Source: UBA4416 sp020846025 | GTDB lineage: Bacteria; Bacteroidota; Bacteroidia; B-17B0; Aurantibacillaceae | Length of the DNA stretch: 64,000 nucleotides | NCBI GenBank assembly: GCA_963169295.1 | Contig: CAUJDD010000014.1 | Location: 1 to 64,000, forward strand | Direction of reading: 5' to 3' | Shown here: positions 1-10,462 of the stretch, piece by piece | Layout of the letters: the number at the start of each line of letters is the position of its first letter | How positions within the stretch are numbered: position 1 is the first letter of the stretch | The notes under the pieces: generated by a model | What the model saw: the letters and a program-made list of their open reading frames with translations, nothing else | Databases searched by the model: none | What the model was told of the DNA's origin: nothing | Position numbers and translations under genes: made by a program

Positions 1-89
1 TTCAAAAAATCCCCCCTACTTCATAAAAAGATGATAAATGGCAATTCTCAATATCTGTATCCTTAAATTGTTGTATATTAAGGGCGAAA

Positions 90-2186
90 ATGCTTGGTAC
101 TATTAAATATTGGCTCATACTTTTTGTCGCGGGACACTCCATTGGTTCGTATGCACATAACATTTATTTGCTACAAAGACAAAAACCAATACAAGAAATA
201 AAATTATCTCATCATTGTGATTCTACCGAAACTAAAACGATAAAAGACATTCAGCTTTTAAATTTTGAGAAGTTTACTGTGTCTGCTGTAAATCTCACTT
301 ACACTAAGTTGCCTCATTGGTTTGCGTTTTCTTATTATAATGAAAACACAGAAGAAAATTACTACCTGCATTTTGAAAATCCATTAATTGATTCCATTGA
401 AGTGTTTTTTGTACAGGACAATCATGTGATTGAAAAACATGTTTTTGGTGATCATTATACTTTTAAAACTCGAAACTACAATTTGCCTGATTTTTTAGTT
501 AAGCTACCACCTAACGCTAATAAAGTAGTAGATGTGTATTTAAAAATAAAATGCGAAATTAGTTTATTAGCGCCTGTTAAACTATACAGCGAGTCGGCAT
601 TAATCAAAACATTTACTGAATTGTCGTGGGGAACAGGTTTGTATTATGGCGCTTTGCTTTTTATCTTTTTATTTAATTTGTTTTTATATACACGGTTAAA
701 AGATAAGTCTTACTTATTCTACATCACATTTCTGTTTTGTTACGGAATGAGTTTGTTTAATTTTGATGGTTACATGTTTAAATACATGTTTCCTAATTTT
801 CCTCAGCTTAATAATCTTGCTTTATACTTTTGGATTTATGCTTCCACAATTTTCGGAACTTGGTTTGCAATTTCATTTTTAGAGTTAAAACGCACTTGGT
901 CGTTTGGTTACAAATTAATATTAAGTTTTAATATTCCAGTATATGTTTTTATTATTCTATTGTTCATTTACCCAGATATTATATTCCATGATATTGTTTG
1001 CTCAATTTTTGCCGCATTAGTATCTCTCATCGGTATTATAGTAGGTGTAACATCCTGGATAAGAGGAAATAAATCGGCAAAATTTTATTCGATTGCTTAC
1101 ACCTTTGTTCTTACAAGTGTAATTATTTATGTTTTAAAAGATTTAGGTATGTTACCCTCAAATTCATTTACTGAATATATTATGCATTTTGGATCAGGTA
1201 TTGAAATGATTTTATTATCTCTGGGTTTAGCTGATAAATACAACCGTTTTAAAGCAGCGAGTGAACTAGCTCAGCAAAAAATTATTGAAAACCTAGAAGA
1301 AATTCAGAAACTACAGAACATCACCAATCAAGAATTAGAAGAAAAAGTAAGAGTAAGAACACAACAAATTAATGAACAAAAATTAACCCTTGAAGAAAAA
1401 CAAAAAGAAATTCTTGATTCTATTACATACGCTAAGCGTTTACAAGAAGCTATATTACCTCCCAAAAAATTTATTGATAAACACTTACCTCAAAATTTTA
1501 TACTCTACAAACCTAAAGATATTGTAGCAGGCGATTTTTATTGGTCTTATTCATTTGTTCTGGATAATACAACACATTACTATATAGCAGCTGCGGATAG
1601 TACAGGACATGGTGTACCAGGCGCTCTTGTATCAATTGTGTGTTCTAATGCTTTATTTCGTTCGGTAAAGGAATTTGAATTGCAAATGCCAGGAGAAATT
1701 TTAAACAAAACAAGAGAGCTTGTAATAGAAACTTTTGAGAAGAGTGATGCCGATGTAAAAGACGGTATGGATATCTCACTTATTCATATTAAAAAAACTA
1801 TTTATCCAGAAACAGGAGAAATACATACCGAAATTAATTGGAGTGGCGCCAATAATCCATTATGGTATATTTATAACAATGAGCTAATAAAAATAAAACC
1901 AGATAAGCAAGCAATTGGAAAAGTTGATTATCCTAAACCGTTTACAACACACAGAGTAAAATATGAATTTGGCACTTGTTTTTACCTCTTTACTGATGGT
2001 TTTGCAGATCAATTTGGAGGACCAGATGGGAAAAAATATAAATACAAACAATTAGAACAAATCTTATTAAGTTCATATACAGAATCTATTGGCACCCAAA
2101 GGACAATCATCGAACAATCATTTGATAACTGGAAAGGCAAGCTAGAGCAAGTAGATGATGTATGTGTTATTGGTTTTAAACTTTAA
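90..2186 (+). CDS. 7TMR-DISM membrane sensor with SpoIIE/PP2C phosphatase output
   Basis: Predicted inner-membrane sensor whose cytoplasmic output is a PP2C-type serine/threonine phosphatase. The 698 residues read in order as a signal-like hydrophobic start (about 5-22), an extracytoplasmic DISMED2-like beta domain (about 35-165), seven membrane spans (about 180-385), a charged coiled coil rich in Glu, Gln and Lys (about 395-450) and a SpoIIE domain (about 480-698). Metal-site motifs are visible, including GDFYW, ADSTGHGVPGA, DGMD and FTDGFADQFGG. Family knowledge suggests it dephosphorylates an anti-sigma-factor antagonist, but no such partner gene is adjacent. It stands alone, 26 bp upstream of lnt. 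The ligand is unknown. Confidence 0.88.
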   Translation: MLGTIKYWLILFVAGHSIGSYAHNIYLLQRQKPIQEIKLSHHCDSTETKTIKDIQLLNFEKFTVSAVNLTYTKLPHWFAFSYYNENTEENYYLHFENPLIDSIEVFFVQDNHVIEKHVFGDHYTFKTRNYNLPDFLVKLPPNANKVVDVYLKIKCEISLLAPVKLYSESALIKTFTELSWGTGLYYGALLFIFLFNLFLYTRLKDKSYLFYITFLFCYGMSLFNFDGYMFKYMFPNFPQLNNLALYFWIYASTIFGTWFAISFLELKRTWSFGYKLILSFNIPVYVFIILLFIYPDIIFHDIVCSIFAALVSLIGIIVGVTSWIRGNKSAKFYSIAYTFVLTSVIIYVLKDLGMLPSNSFTEYIMHFGSGIEMILLSLGLADKYNRFKAASELAQQKIIENLEEIQKLQNITNQELEEKVRVRTQQINEQKLTLEEKQKEILDSITYAKRLQEAILPPKKFIDKHLPQNFILYKPKDIVAGDFYWSYSFVLDNTTHYYIAAADSTGHGVPGALVSIVCSNALFRSVKEFELQMPGEILNKTRELVIETFEKSDADVKDGMDISLIHIKKTIYPETGEIHTEINWSGANNPLWYIYNNELIKIKPDKQAIGKVDYPKPFTTHRVKYEFGTCFYLFTDGFADQFGGPDGKKYKYKQLEQILLSSYTESIGTQRTIIEQSFDNWKGKLEQVDDVCVIGFKL

Positions 2187-2200
2187 GCAGAAATTTCTCC

Positions 2201-2208
2201 TATCTTTA
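2201..2208 (+). promoter_or_regulatory. Possible -7 box of a Bacteroidota promoter for lnt
   Basis: TATCTTTA matches the Bacteroidota -7 consensus TAnnTTTG at seven of eight positions. It sits four bases before the lnt ATG, so transcription from it would give an almost leaderless message. No convincing -33 TTG element was found, so this is a weak call. Confidence 0.3.
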
Positions 2209-2212
2209 TGCA

Positions 2213-3796
2213 ATGTTTAATCGCCTTCCAAATTTTATCTTAGCTATACTCAGTGCTGTACTATTAAGCGTAAGTTGGTTTTCTCCTTTTACATTCCTCA
2301 TTTTTATTGCGTGGATTCCATTACTTATTATTGAAGATAGAATATCTGAGAATAAACTTAAACTCATCGGATTAAGTTATTTTACTTTTTTCTTGTGGAA
2401 TCTTTTAGTTACTTGGTGGATTTACTTTGCATCTTTTGGTGGTGCTGCATTAGCTATTGTTTGTAATGCTATTTTAATGTGTGTTGTTTTTATGATTTGG
2501 CATCGTCTAAAACAACGACTTAATAAGCCTTGGGGAATTTGGTTACTAATTCCAATATGGTTAGGTTTTGAATACGGGCACACACTCTGGGATTTAACTT
2601 GGACATGGCTTACACTTGGTAATGTTTTTGCATTTGAACATCATTGGGTGCAATGGTATGAGTTTACAGGCACATCTGGAGGAAGCCTCTGGATACTAAT
2701 CATCAATATTCTTTTGTTTCAGGTATTAAAAACCTCAACATTTTCATCAAAAGAATTTCTATTACCATTAACTACTATTATTACTCCAATTGTTATCTCT
2801 TATAGTTTACTATATGTAAGAGAAAAAGAAAAAAATAATACTTCAATGTTTAATACGCTTATTGTTCAACCTAATGTCGATCCCTATAATGAGAAATTTT
2901 ATTATTCTCCAGAAATCCAACTCCATAACTTACTACTTCAAATAAAAGATAAGCTTGATAGCACAACTGATTTTTTAGTTTTACCAGAAACATTTTTGAC
3001 TGAAGATTATACTGAAGGTTATGAAAACGAAACATTTTCGATTCCTTTTTTAAGAGATAGCATTTTGAAATTTTATCCTAATTTAACGATAGTAACAGGT
3101 GCCAGTACATTTAAAGTATTTAAGCCAGGAGAACCTTTAAGTTCTACTGCACGAAGAAATGGTAATTCTGATACCTATTTTGATTACTATAACACAGGAC
3201 TACAATTATCTTTAAATACTCCATACAATTATTATCATAAATCGAAATTGGTGCCAGGTGTAGAAAGAATGCCATTTCCTGCTCTATTTAAACCTCTTGA
3301 AAGCCTTGCTATTGATATGGGTGGAACCATGGGCAGTTTGGGTACACAGGATGAACGAAGTGTGTTTTTTAGTCATAACAAGCAAGTTGGAATTGCACCT
3401 GTTATTTGCTATGAGAGTGTTTATTCTGATTATGTTGCTGATTACATTAGACGCGGAGCAAATATCATTTTTATTATTACTAATGATGGATGGTGGGAAA
3501 ATACACCAGGTCATCGTCAACATTTGGCTTATGCAAAACTTAGAGCTATTGAAACCAGAAATGAAATTGTAAGATGTGCTAACACAGGAATATCTTGTTT
3601 TATTACGCCACTTGGTGATATTGAACAAGCCACACCATATTGGGAAAAAGCAACTATTTCTAAAAAGGTAAGCGTACAAAACAATCACACATTTTTTGTA
3701 AAATATGGAGATTTAATTTCTTATTGTAGCTCTATAATTGCTATTGTACTATTTCTGTTGAGTCAGATATTAAGATTTACAAAAAAAGTTGCTTAG
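2213..3796 (+). CDS. lnt: Apolipoprotein N-acyltransferase
   Basis: Transfers a third acyl chain from phospholipid to the N-terminal cysteine of diacylated lipoproteins at the inner membrane. The 527 residues fit the family. Several N-terminal membrane spans (about residues 5-200) precede a nitrilase-fold domain that begins near residue 215. The Glu-Lys-Cys catalytic triad is present: E259 in LPETF, K343 in YHKSKLVPG and C399 in VICYES. A final hydrophobic segment lies near 500-520. The ATG at 2213 was chosen because the hydrophobic N-terminus begins directly after it. Its 3' end overlaps the end of the opposing universal stress protein gene by 4 bp. Confidence 0.95.
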   Translation: MFNRLPNFILAILSAVLLSVSWFSPFTFLIFIAWIPLLIIEDRISENKLKLIGLSYFTFFLWNLLVTWWIYFASFGGAALAIVCNAILMCVVFMIWHRLKQRLNKPWGIWLLIPIWLGFEYGHTLWDLTWTWLTLGNVFAFEHHWVQWYEFTGTSGGSLWILIINILLFQVLKTSTFSSKEFLLPLTTIITPIVISYSLLYVREKEKNNTSMFNTLIVQPNVDPYNEKFYYSPEIQLHNLLLQIKDKLDSTTDFLVLPETFLTEDYTEGYENETFSIPFLRDSILKFYPNLTIVTGASTFKVFKPGEPLSSTARRNGNSDTYFDYYNTGLQLSLNTPYNYYHKSKLVPGVERMPFPALFKPLESLAIDMGGTMGSLGTQDERSVFFSHNKQVGIAPVICYESVYSDYVADYIRRGANIIFIITNDGWWENTPGHRQHLAYAKLRAIETRNEIVRCANTGISCFITPLGDIEQATPYWEKATISKKVSVQNNHTFFVKYGDLISYCSSIIAIVLFLLSQILRFTKKVA

Positions 3797-4617
3797 TGAA
3801 TACCCGTGCTTAAGCTTTCACGTTTCATCGGCTTAATGGAAAGCACAGGAATATTACTCGATTCCGCAATATTTTGAGCTGCTGCACCAACAAATAATTC
3901 TCCTAAACTTAATGACGATTTATTCATTTGAATAATCATATCACATTCGTTATTATTAGCATAGGTAACAATGGCTTCTACGGCATTTTTAGAAGGAATT
4001 AACTTATTGGTACACTCTACGCCTCTATCCTTTATAAATTTTTTAATTTGATTGATATAGGGTAAAATTTCGTTTTCGAATTTCTCATCGCTTGGACTAA
4101 AAATTGAGATAATTCGAATAGTTGCGCCATAATACTTTGCCACCTGAACTGCCGTTCCTACCTTTTCTCTACTCTCGGCACTTAAATCAATAGGCATTAA
4201 AATATTTTTACAACTATTTCTATTATCAATTCCTCTAATGGTAATTACAGGACATGGCGCATTCTTTAAAAATTTACCAACATTAGTTACACCTATAAAA
4301 CTTCTAAAACGGGTTTGCGTATCTAAACCAATAACAATTAAAGATGATTTTAACTCCTCTGCCTTATCGTCTATTAAATCAAAAATATTACCTTTTAATA
4401 AGATATATTCGGTTTGTTGTCCAGATTGTTGTTGTGTTTTTTCGGCTAATGCCTTTATTTCAGTGGCATGTTCAGTTCCTCCGCTAGGCGAAGCATACAT
4501 TAATATAATTTTAGATTTGGTAAATTTAGCCAGATTATAAGATTGCTCTATTGCTATTAATGATTGTTTGGAAAAATCAATCGGGATTAAGATTGAACCA
4601 TTTTCATGAATCGCCAT
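3793..4617 (-). CDS. Tandem UspA-domain universal stress protein
   Basis: Two UspA domains in one chain of 274 residues (about 7-128 and 137-265), the usual size for a tandem universal stress protein. The first domain opens with ILIPIDFS and contains VIGLDTQTRFRSFIG followed by CPVITIRG. The second opens with ILMPIDLS and ends near NIPVLSIKP. The glycine-rich ATP-binding loop is recognisable but imperfect in both halves, so ATP binding is uncertain. Cytoplasmic stress role by family. It is transcribed alone, convergent with lnt, and separated from nuoN by 95 bp. Confidence 0.88.
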   Translation of the reverse strand: MAIHENGSILIPIDFSKQSLIAIEQSYNLAKFTKSKIILMYASPSGGTEHATEIKALAEKTQQQSGQQTEYILLKGNIFDLIDDKAEELKSSLIVIGLDTQTRFRSFIGVTNVGKFLKNAPCPVITIRGIDNRNSCKNILMPIDLSAESREKVGTAVQVAKYYGATIRIISIFSPSDEKFENEILPYINQIKKFIKDRGVECTNKLIPSKNAVEAIVTYANNNECDMIIQMNKSSLSLGELFVGAAAQNIAESSNIPVLSIKPMKRESLSTGIH

Positions 4618-4712
4618 ACTGTCTGTTTTTTGACAAATATAGTAAAAAATCCGATAAATTAAGATTCAAAACAGACGAATTATGATATTAATCAATGTTA
4701 ATATCTTTGAGA

Positions 4713-6101
4713 TTAACCAAAAATCTCAACAATATAGCCTGGAACAATGCCTATCGCCAGTGTAACTAATGTTGTAATAATCATCAACAACACATGCGAA
4801 AATTCTATCTTAATAGGTTCATGAGATTCGTCATGTTTAAAATACATAGCAATAATGATTTTAAAATAATAGTACACCCCAACCAAAGAAGCTAAAATGG
4901 CTATAACCATTAACCATTTAAAAGCTGTGCCCACTAAAACAGAAAACACATAATACTTAGCAAAGAAGCCAGCCGTTACAGGAATACCTGCTAATGAAAA
5001 TAAGGCAATTACCATACACAATGCCATTAATGGATGTTTTTTACCTAAGCCATTAAATGCACTAATTTCTTCGCTATTTTTATTTTTGGCCACATTATAA
5101 AGCACTGTAAAAGCAGTGATTGAACTGATAGAATAGGCTAAGGTGTAATATAACACAGAGTTAATACTTCCCCAAGGACGACTGTTAGCTAAAATAGCCA
5201 TTAACATAAAAGCGGCATGACTAATACTTGAATACGCTAACAAACGTTTTACATTAGTTTGTGTAGCCGCGGTAACATTAGAAATAACCAATGAAAGTGC
5301 AATAATACACGCTAAAACCATTCCCCACACATCATTTACTTTACCAAACACTACTAAGAATAAGTGCATAAAGGCCGCAAAAGCTGCTGTTTTTACGATT
5401 GTAATCATTAATGTTGTAATGACTGTTGGCGAACCCTCGTACACATCAGGTGCCCAAAAGTGGAAAGGAGCTGCACTAACTTTGAAACTCATAGCCGCCA
5501 ATATTATAACTACACCTGCGTAAAAAAATGCTGGCATATTACCATTAGATTGAGAGATGTATGAACGAATCTCCATTAAATCAAAACTACCAGTAGCACC
5601 ATATATTAAAGCAATTCCGAATAATAAAAACCCACTAGCAAACGAACCCATAATTAAATATTTAAAACCAGCCTCGTTTGATACCACTAGTCTTTTTTGA
5701 CTTGCTGCTAACACATACATAGGAATTGATAAAATCTCAACACCTAAAAATAAAGTTGTCATATTACTAAATGATGTAAGCATTAATGCGCCCACTAAAG
5801 AAAATAAAACTAATGCAAAATGATCTGTAATATGATCGTGTTCAAAATAATCGTTAGCTAATATGAACCAAAAGAATGCCGTAATTAATATCACACCACT
5901 AAATACCAATGCTACATTATCAAACATAATCATATTTGAAAAAGCAGGAATATTTAAGGTATTGTTCCACTCTGTAAAATTAGCGGCATAAGCACCTAAA
6001 ATACCTACTAATACCAAAGGATATAATACTTTTTTAAATTTAAAAATTTCAGCTAACATGGCTAAAATTCCGAGTGCACCTATAATAAAAAGACCTTTCA
6101 T
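4713..6101 (-). CDS. nuoN: NADH-quinone oxidoreductase subunit N
   Basis: Antiporter-like membrane subunit of complex I, last gene of the cluster. The 462 residues are almost entirely hydrophobic, as expected for about fourteen membrane helices. The conserved helix-5 glutamate is present as E122 in FLGVEILSIPMYVLAA, and the FHFWAPDVYEGSPT loop typical of NuoN is intact. It starts 55 bp after the nuoM stop. No putative terminator hairpin was found downstream before the Usp gene. Confidence 0.96.
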   Translation of the reverse strand: MKGLFIIGALGILAMLAEIFKFKKVLYPLVLVGILGAYAANFTEWNNTLNIPAFSNMIMFDNVALVFSGVILITAFFWFILANDYFEHDHITDHFALVLFSLVGALMLTSFSNMTTLFLGVEILSIPMYVLAASQKRLVVSNEAGFKYLIMGSFASGFLLFGIALIYGATGSFDLMEIRSYISQSNGNMPAFFYAGVVIILAAMSFKVSAAPFHFWAPDVYEGSPTVITTLMITIVKTAAFAAFMHLFLVVFGKVNDVWGMVLACIIALSLVISNVTAATQTNVKRLLAYSSISHAAFMLMAILANSRPWGSINSVLYYTLAYSISSITAFTVLYNVAKNKNSEEISAFNGLGKKHPLMALCMVIALFSLAGIPVTAGFFAKYYVFSVLVGTAFKWLMVIAILASLVGVYYYFKIIIAMYFKHDESHEPIKIEFSHVLLMIITTLVTLAIGIVPGYIVEIFG

Positions 6102-6156
6102 ATTACTTTAACTATTTGAAAATTTTATTCTTCTACGTTTTATAATTAATTACCTA

Positions 6157-7620
6157 TTACTTTAAATTCATCATGATGTATTTAGCACCTTCTTCAGCTA
6201 AATCGCTAATTGGTTTTGGATAAACACCTAAAACAATAACCGTAGCACAAATAATATACAACGCCCATTTATCTGATGAAGCAAGTGATCCAAAAGCTAC
6301 TGCCGAATCATGGCGCTCGCCCAACATAATGGCTTGGTAACTACGCAACATATACACTGCTCCTAAAATAATGGTTAACCCCGCAAAGGCTCCTGCAATA
6401 GCATGGTATTGAAAAACTGAATTTATTAATAAAAACTCACCAATAAAACCATTAGTTAAAGGAAGAGCAACTGCTCCCATCATAATAATAAGAAATAGCA
6501 CCGCAAAATTGCCATTCATATTTCTGATGCCACCTAATTTATTTAACTCACGAGTTCCAGTGTGACGCATTAAAATATCTGCTATTAAAAACAATCCTAC
6601 CACATTAACACCATGCGCTAACATTTGCACCAAGCTACCCTGAATACCTTGCTGATTGGCTGTAAAAATACCAGCCGAAATTAAACCAACGTGTGCAATA
6701 GAAGAATAAGCAATTAATCGTTTATAATCTTTTTGAACAATTGCTATACATGATGCGTATATAATACCAATAATAGATAAGGCAATTACTAAATAACCCC
6801 ATCTTTCAAGTGCAAGTGGTGTAATAGGCAATAACCATTTTATAGCACCAAATGTTCCCATTTTAAGCATAATACCCGAAAGCAACATGGTGCCTTGTGT
6901 AGGCGCATTAACATAAGTATCTGGCTGCCATGTGTGTAATGGAAAAACAGGCATCTTAACCGCAAAGGCTAAGAAAATAGCCCAAAACACAAAAGACTGC
7001 TGATTAAGTGATAACGATTTTCCAGCAACATATAAATCATTCACCGCCCACGATTTAATGCCTGTATCAATGCCTGTATGATTATATAAATAAACTAATC
7101 CTATTAACATAAATAATGAACCAAATAAGGTATAAACAAAAAACTTGAAGGTTATTCTGCCTCTGTTTTCGCCACCCCACAACAAACAAATAAAATAAAT
7201 AGGAATTAACGCTAACTCCCAGAATATGTAAAATAAAAATCCGTCATTAGTAGTAAACACACCCACTAATGCCATTTGCATAAATAAAATAAGACTATAA
7301 AATGAATGTGGATTTTCATACTCTGTATTAAATGATGATAAAATAATTAATGGTGTTAAAAATGCCGTTAACAACACCATTAACAATGATAAAGCATTAA
7401 TACTTACCGAAAAATGAATGCCCATTGATTCAATCCATGAGTAATTTAAAGTAAGGGCTGCATTATCTGGATTGTGCTTGAATTGAAAAAACACAACAGC
7501 TGCAATTACAAGCTCAATTATAGACAACCCTAAAGCAGCAGTTCGCGATGCTTTTCCTTTAGTAAACAGTACCAATAAACTTGCTATAAGTGGTACAAAA
7601 ATTAATAATCCAACTAACAT
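6157..7620 (-). CDS. nuoM: NADH-quinone oxidoreductase subunit M
   Basis: Second antiporter-like proton-channel subunit of complex I. Length 487 residues, normal for the family. The conserved glutamate of transmembrane helix 5 is E135 in FYIFWELALIP, and the HTWQPDTYVNAPTQGT loop and IAYSSIAHVG segment are recognisable. It lies between nuoL and nuoN, with a 20-bp gap to the nuoL stop. Integral inner-membrane protein. Confidence 0.96.
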   Translation of the reverse strand: MLVGLLIFVPLIASLLVLFTKGKASRTAALGLSIIELVIAAVVFFQFKHNPDNAALTLNYSWIESMGIHFSVSINALSLLMVLLTAFLTPLIILSSFNTEYENPHSFYSLILFMQMALVGVFTTNDGFLFYIFWELALIPIYFICLLWGGENRGRITFKFFVYTLFGSLFMLIGLVYLYNHTGIDTGIKSWAVNDLYVAGKSLSLNQQSFVFWAIFLAFAVKMPVFPLHTWQPDTYVNAPTQGTMLLSGIMLKMGTFGAIKWLLPITPLALERWGYLVIALSIIGIIYASCIAIVQKDYKRLIAYSSIAHVGLISAGIFTANQQGIQGSLVQMLAHGVNVVGLFLIADILMRHTGTRELNKLGGIRNMNGNFAVLFLIIMMGAVALPLTNGFIGEFLLINSVFQYHAIAGAFAGLTIILGAVYMLRSYQAIMLGERHDSAVAFGSLASSDKWALYIICATVIVLGVYPKPISDLAEEGAKYIMMNLK

Positions 7621-7640
7621 ATATTTTTAATTTTCAAATT

Positions 7641-9521
7641 TTAATTAAACACAAAAAATAAAATTGATATAATACCAATTACCATGGCAAAAATGTAGAA
7701 CCCAATATGACCAGTTTGTAATTTACGAACCAATCCGCTACCACCATTCACCGCATCGCCTACTCCATTCACTACAGCATCAATAAATTTAGTATCAATA
7801 AATTTAAAAGCAGCCGACATTGCATCTAACGGTTTGCGTACTAAGGCATCGTAAATTTCATCAACATAAAATTTATGATAAATGATGCGTTGTAATGTAG
7901 GCATTTTCTCACCTTCAGGTAAAGGAACAATATGTTTTTGACGATAGATAACATAAGCTACATAAATGGTTGCTAAAGCCGAGGCTACTGCTATTCCCAT
8001 CAACATCCACTCTGTATCATGTGGCATCGTGCTTGGGTTTTTATGTAAAATTAAAACATCTAAGTGATGGTGCATCCAATTAGTCATACCCCAAAATTCT
8101 GGTAAACCTAAAACACCACCTACTAAAGATAACACCGCTAATACTATCAATGGAATAGTCATTGAACTTGGTGATTCGTGTAAATGATGTTCTTGTTCGT
8201 GAGTGCCTCTAAAACTACCAAAGAAAGTAAGGAACAATAAACGGAACATATAAAATGCTGTTAGCATAGAGGCTACCTGCCCCACAAACCACAACACAGG
8301 GCTATGCTCATACGTGTGCGCTAAAATTTCATCTTTAGAGAAGAATCCCGATAAACCAGGAAAACCACTTATAGCTAAAGTTGCAATAGCCATAGTGGCG
8401 TAGGTAATTTTTAAGTGTTTTGATATGCCACCCATTTTACGCATGTCTTGTTCGCCACCCATAGCATGAATAACAGAACCTGCTCCTAAGAATAATAAAG
8501 CCTTAAAGAAAGCATGTGTGGTTACATGAAATACCGAAGAACTATAAGCGCCGACACCTAATCCTAAAAACATTAAACCTAATTGAGAAACCGTTGAATA
8601 AGCCAACACCTTTTTAATATCATTTTGAAATAAGCCGATAACTGCGGCAAACAAGGCTGTAATAACACCAATAACTGCAACAAACTCCGAGGCAATTTCG
8701 GACATAGAGTAAAAAATATTAGAACGCACAATCATATAAATACCTGCCGTTACCATAGTAGCAGCGTGAATTAATGCCGAAACAGGTGTTGGTCCTGCCA
8801 TAGCATCAGGTAACCAAGTATATAAAGGCAATTGAGCTGATTTACCCATAGCCCCAATAAACAACAACAGTGCAATAGCCGTAACAGTTGTTCCATTAGC
8901 GCCTGATGCTATTGGGAATACCTGGTTATAACTAATACTACCAAATGTGATGAAAATTAAAATAATGCCTAACAGAAAACCTAAATCACCAATACGATTC
9001 ATAATAAATGCTTTTTTAGCAGCATTATTATATTCGGTGTTTTTAAACCAAAAACCAATTAATAAATACGAACATAATCCTACGCCTTCCCAACCTACAA
9101 ACATAATTAAGTAATTATTACCTAATACTAATAATAACATAAAGAACACGAAAAGATTTAAGTAAGTAAAGAAGCGAGCAAACCCTTCATCATCGTGCAT
9201 GTATCCAGTAGAATATAAATGAATAAGAGAGCCAATACCTGTAATAATTAATAAAAACCAAGACGATAATGGATCAACTACAAATTCAAATGGAATTTTT
9301 AAAGTATCGGAATTAAACCAAGAAAAAATAGTAACAACATGAGATTTAACCTCAGCATGTTCTAACTCAAAAAATATGAGCAAAGATACCACAAACGAAG
9401 CCGCTACGGCTAACGTAGCAATAAGCCCTGCCAGAGATTTACTAATTTTTTTACCAAAAAAACCGTTAATCAAAAATCCTATCAATGGAAATAACGGTAC
9501 AAGTGCGACTAATTGAATCAT
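7641..9521 (-). CDS. nuoL: NADH-quinone oxidoreductase subunit L
   Basis: Distal antiporter-like subunit of complex I, 626 residues. E145 in FVGWEGVGLCSYLLIGFW is the helix-5 glutamate. The TWLPDAMAGPTPVSALIHAA segment and AYSTVSQLGLMFLG are typical of NuoL. The C-terminal part (about 505-626) carries the extra hydrophobic region and long amphipathic lateral helix expected of NuoL. A histidine-rich stretch near residues 440-448 lies in a loop. The gene starts 56 bp after the nuoK stop. Confidence 0.96.
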   Translation of the reverse strand: MIQLVALVPLFPLIGFLINGFFGKKISKSLAGLIATLAVAASFVVSLLIFFELEHAEVKSHVVTIFSWFNSDTLKIPFEFVVDPLSSWFLLIITGIGSLIHLYSTGYMHDDEGFARFFTYLNLFVFFMLLLVLGNNYLIMFVGWEGVGLCSYLLIGFWFKNTEYNNAAKKAFIMNRIGDLGFLLGIILIFITFGSISYNQVFPIASGANGTTVTAIALLLFIGAMGKSAQLPLYTWLPDAMAGPTPVSALIHAATMVTAGIYMIVRSNIFYSMSEIASEFVAVIGVITALFAAVIGLFQNDIKKVLAYSTVSQLGLMFLGLGVGAYSSSVFHVTTHAFFKALLFLGAGSVIHAMGGEQDMRKMGGISKHLKITYATMAIATLAISGFPGLSGFFSKDEILAHTYEHSPVLWFVGQVASMLTAFYMFRLLFLTFFGSFRGTHEQEHHLHESPSSMTIPLIVLAVLSLVGGVLGLPEFWGMTNWMHHHLDVLILHKNPSTMPHDTEWMLMGIAVASALATIYVAYVIYRQKHIVPLPEGEKMPTLQRIIYHKFYVDEIYDALVRKPLDAMSAAFKFIDTKFIDAVVNGVGDAVNGGSGLVRKLQTGHIGFYIFAMVIGIISILFFVFN

Positions 9522-9577
9522 ATTCTGTTTTTATTTGCAGTTTTTTTACTTAACTTATTTATAGTTGAGTAATTAAT

Positions 9578-9889
9578 TTAATTTTTTAATCTGTTTAATA
9601 AATCTATATCTACTGTTTTTAAATGACGATATACCATTGATAAAATAGCCAAACCAACAGCTACCTCGGCAGCAGCAACCGCCATAATAAAGAAAACAAA
9701 TACTTGTCCGCTAGCATCGTTATGTAAAGTTGAGAAAGATACAAGCAATAAGTTTACCGCGTTTAACATCAACTCTATGCACATAAAAATAATAATAGCA
9801 TTTCTACGTGCCATAACACCAACCACTCCTATAATAAATAAGATGGCACTTAACATGATGTAATAATTAATTGGAATTCCGTTTAACAT
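9578..9889 (-). CDS. nuoK: NADH-quinone oxidoreductase subunit K
   Basis: Small three-helix membrane subunit of complex I, 103 residues. Both conserved intramembrane glutamates of the family are present: E39 in MCIELMLNAVNL and E75 in AAAEVAVGLAI. It lies 18 bp after the nuoJ stop. Confidence 0.95.
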   Translation of the reverse strand: MLNGIPINYYIMLSAILFIIGVVGVMARRNAIIIFMCIELMLNAVNLLLVSFSTLHNDASGQVFVFFIMAVAAAEVAVGLAILSMVYRHLKTVDIDLLNRLKN

Positions 9890-9907
9890 ATAATGATTTT
9901 TTAAAGT

Positions 9908-10441
9908 TTATGAATTTCTTGAAACATTAATATTGGTATCTTTTTTACCTATCATAATAGCACCTACTAAGGCTGCCAATAATAACACCGAGGTTATTTC
10001 GAATGGGAATAAATACTCTGTAAATAACACATGACCTAAGTTTTTAATTAAGCCTATTTGCGAAGCTCCCGACTGAGTTAATTGTAATTGCTCGGCACCT
10101 TTTAAAGCACCTACAAAAACGAATAATAATACACCTCCAATAACTCCTGCAATTAATCGTGTCATAATGTGTTTGCGCGGTTCTGTATCCGGATTCAAAT
10201 TCATTAACATGATAATAAATAAGAATAACACCATAATAGCACCAGCATACACAACGATATGTACCACCGCTAAAAATTGTGCATTAAGTAGTAAATAATG
10301 TCCGGCAATACAAAAGAAAGTTAATACTAAATATAATACAGAGTTAACAGGATTGCGCGTAAACACTACCATCAGTGCAAACATAATTGCCATCAGCGAT
10401 AGTATTCCAAAAAGCCATTGAGTAATTGTAAGTCCTAGCAT
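9908..10441 (-). CDS. nuoJ: NADH-quinone oxidoreductase subunit J
   Basis: Membrane subunit of complex I, 177 residues with five hydrophobic segments. The VVHIVVYAGAIMVLFLFIIM segment, with the conserved tyrosine and glycine of transmembrane helix 3, is characteristic of NuoJ. It starts 21 bp after the nuoI stop and precedes nuoK in the standard order. Confidence 0.95.
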   Translation of the reverse strand: MLGLTITQWLFGILSLMAIMFALMVVFTRNPVNSVLYLVLTFFCIAGHYLLLNAQFLAVVHIVVYAGAIMVLFLFIIMLMNLNPDTEPRKHIMTRLIAGVIGGVLLFVFVGALKGAEQLQLTQSGASQIGLIKNLGHVLFTEYLFPFEITSVLLLAALVGAIMIGKKDTNINVSRNS

Positions 10442-10462
10442 ATTTAATCTATTCTATTAATA

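Noticed and set aside
3284..3688. Minus-strand frame of 134 codons inside lnt
   Set aside because: It is antisense to the nitrilase domain of lnt, Cys/Asn-rich and without any recognisable domain.
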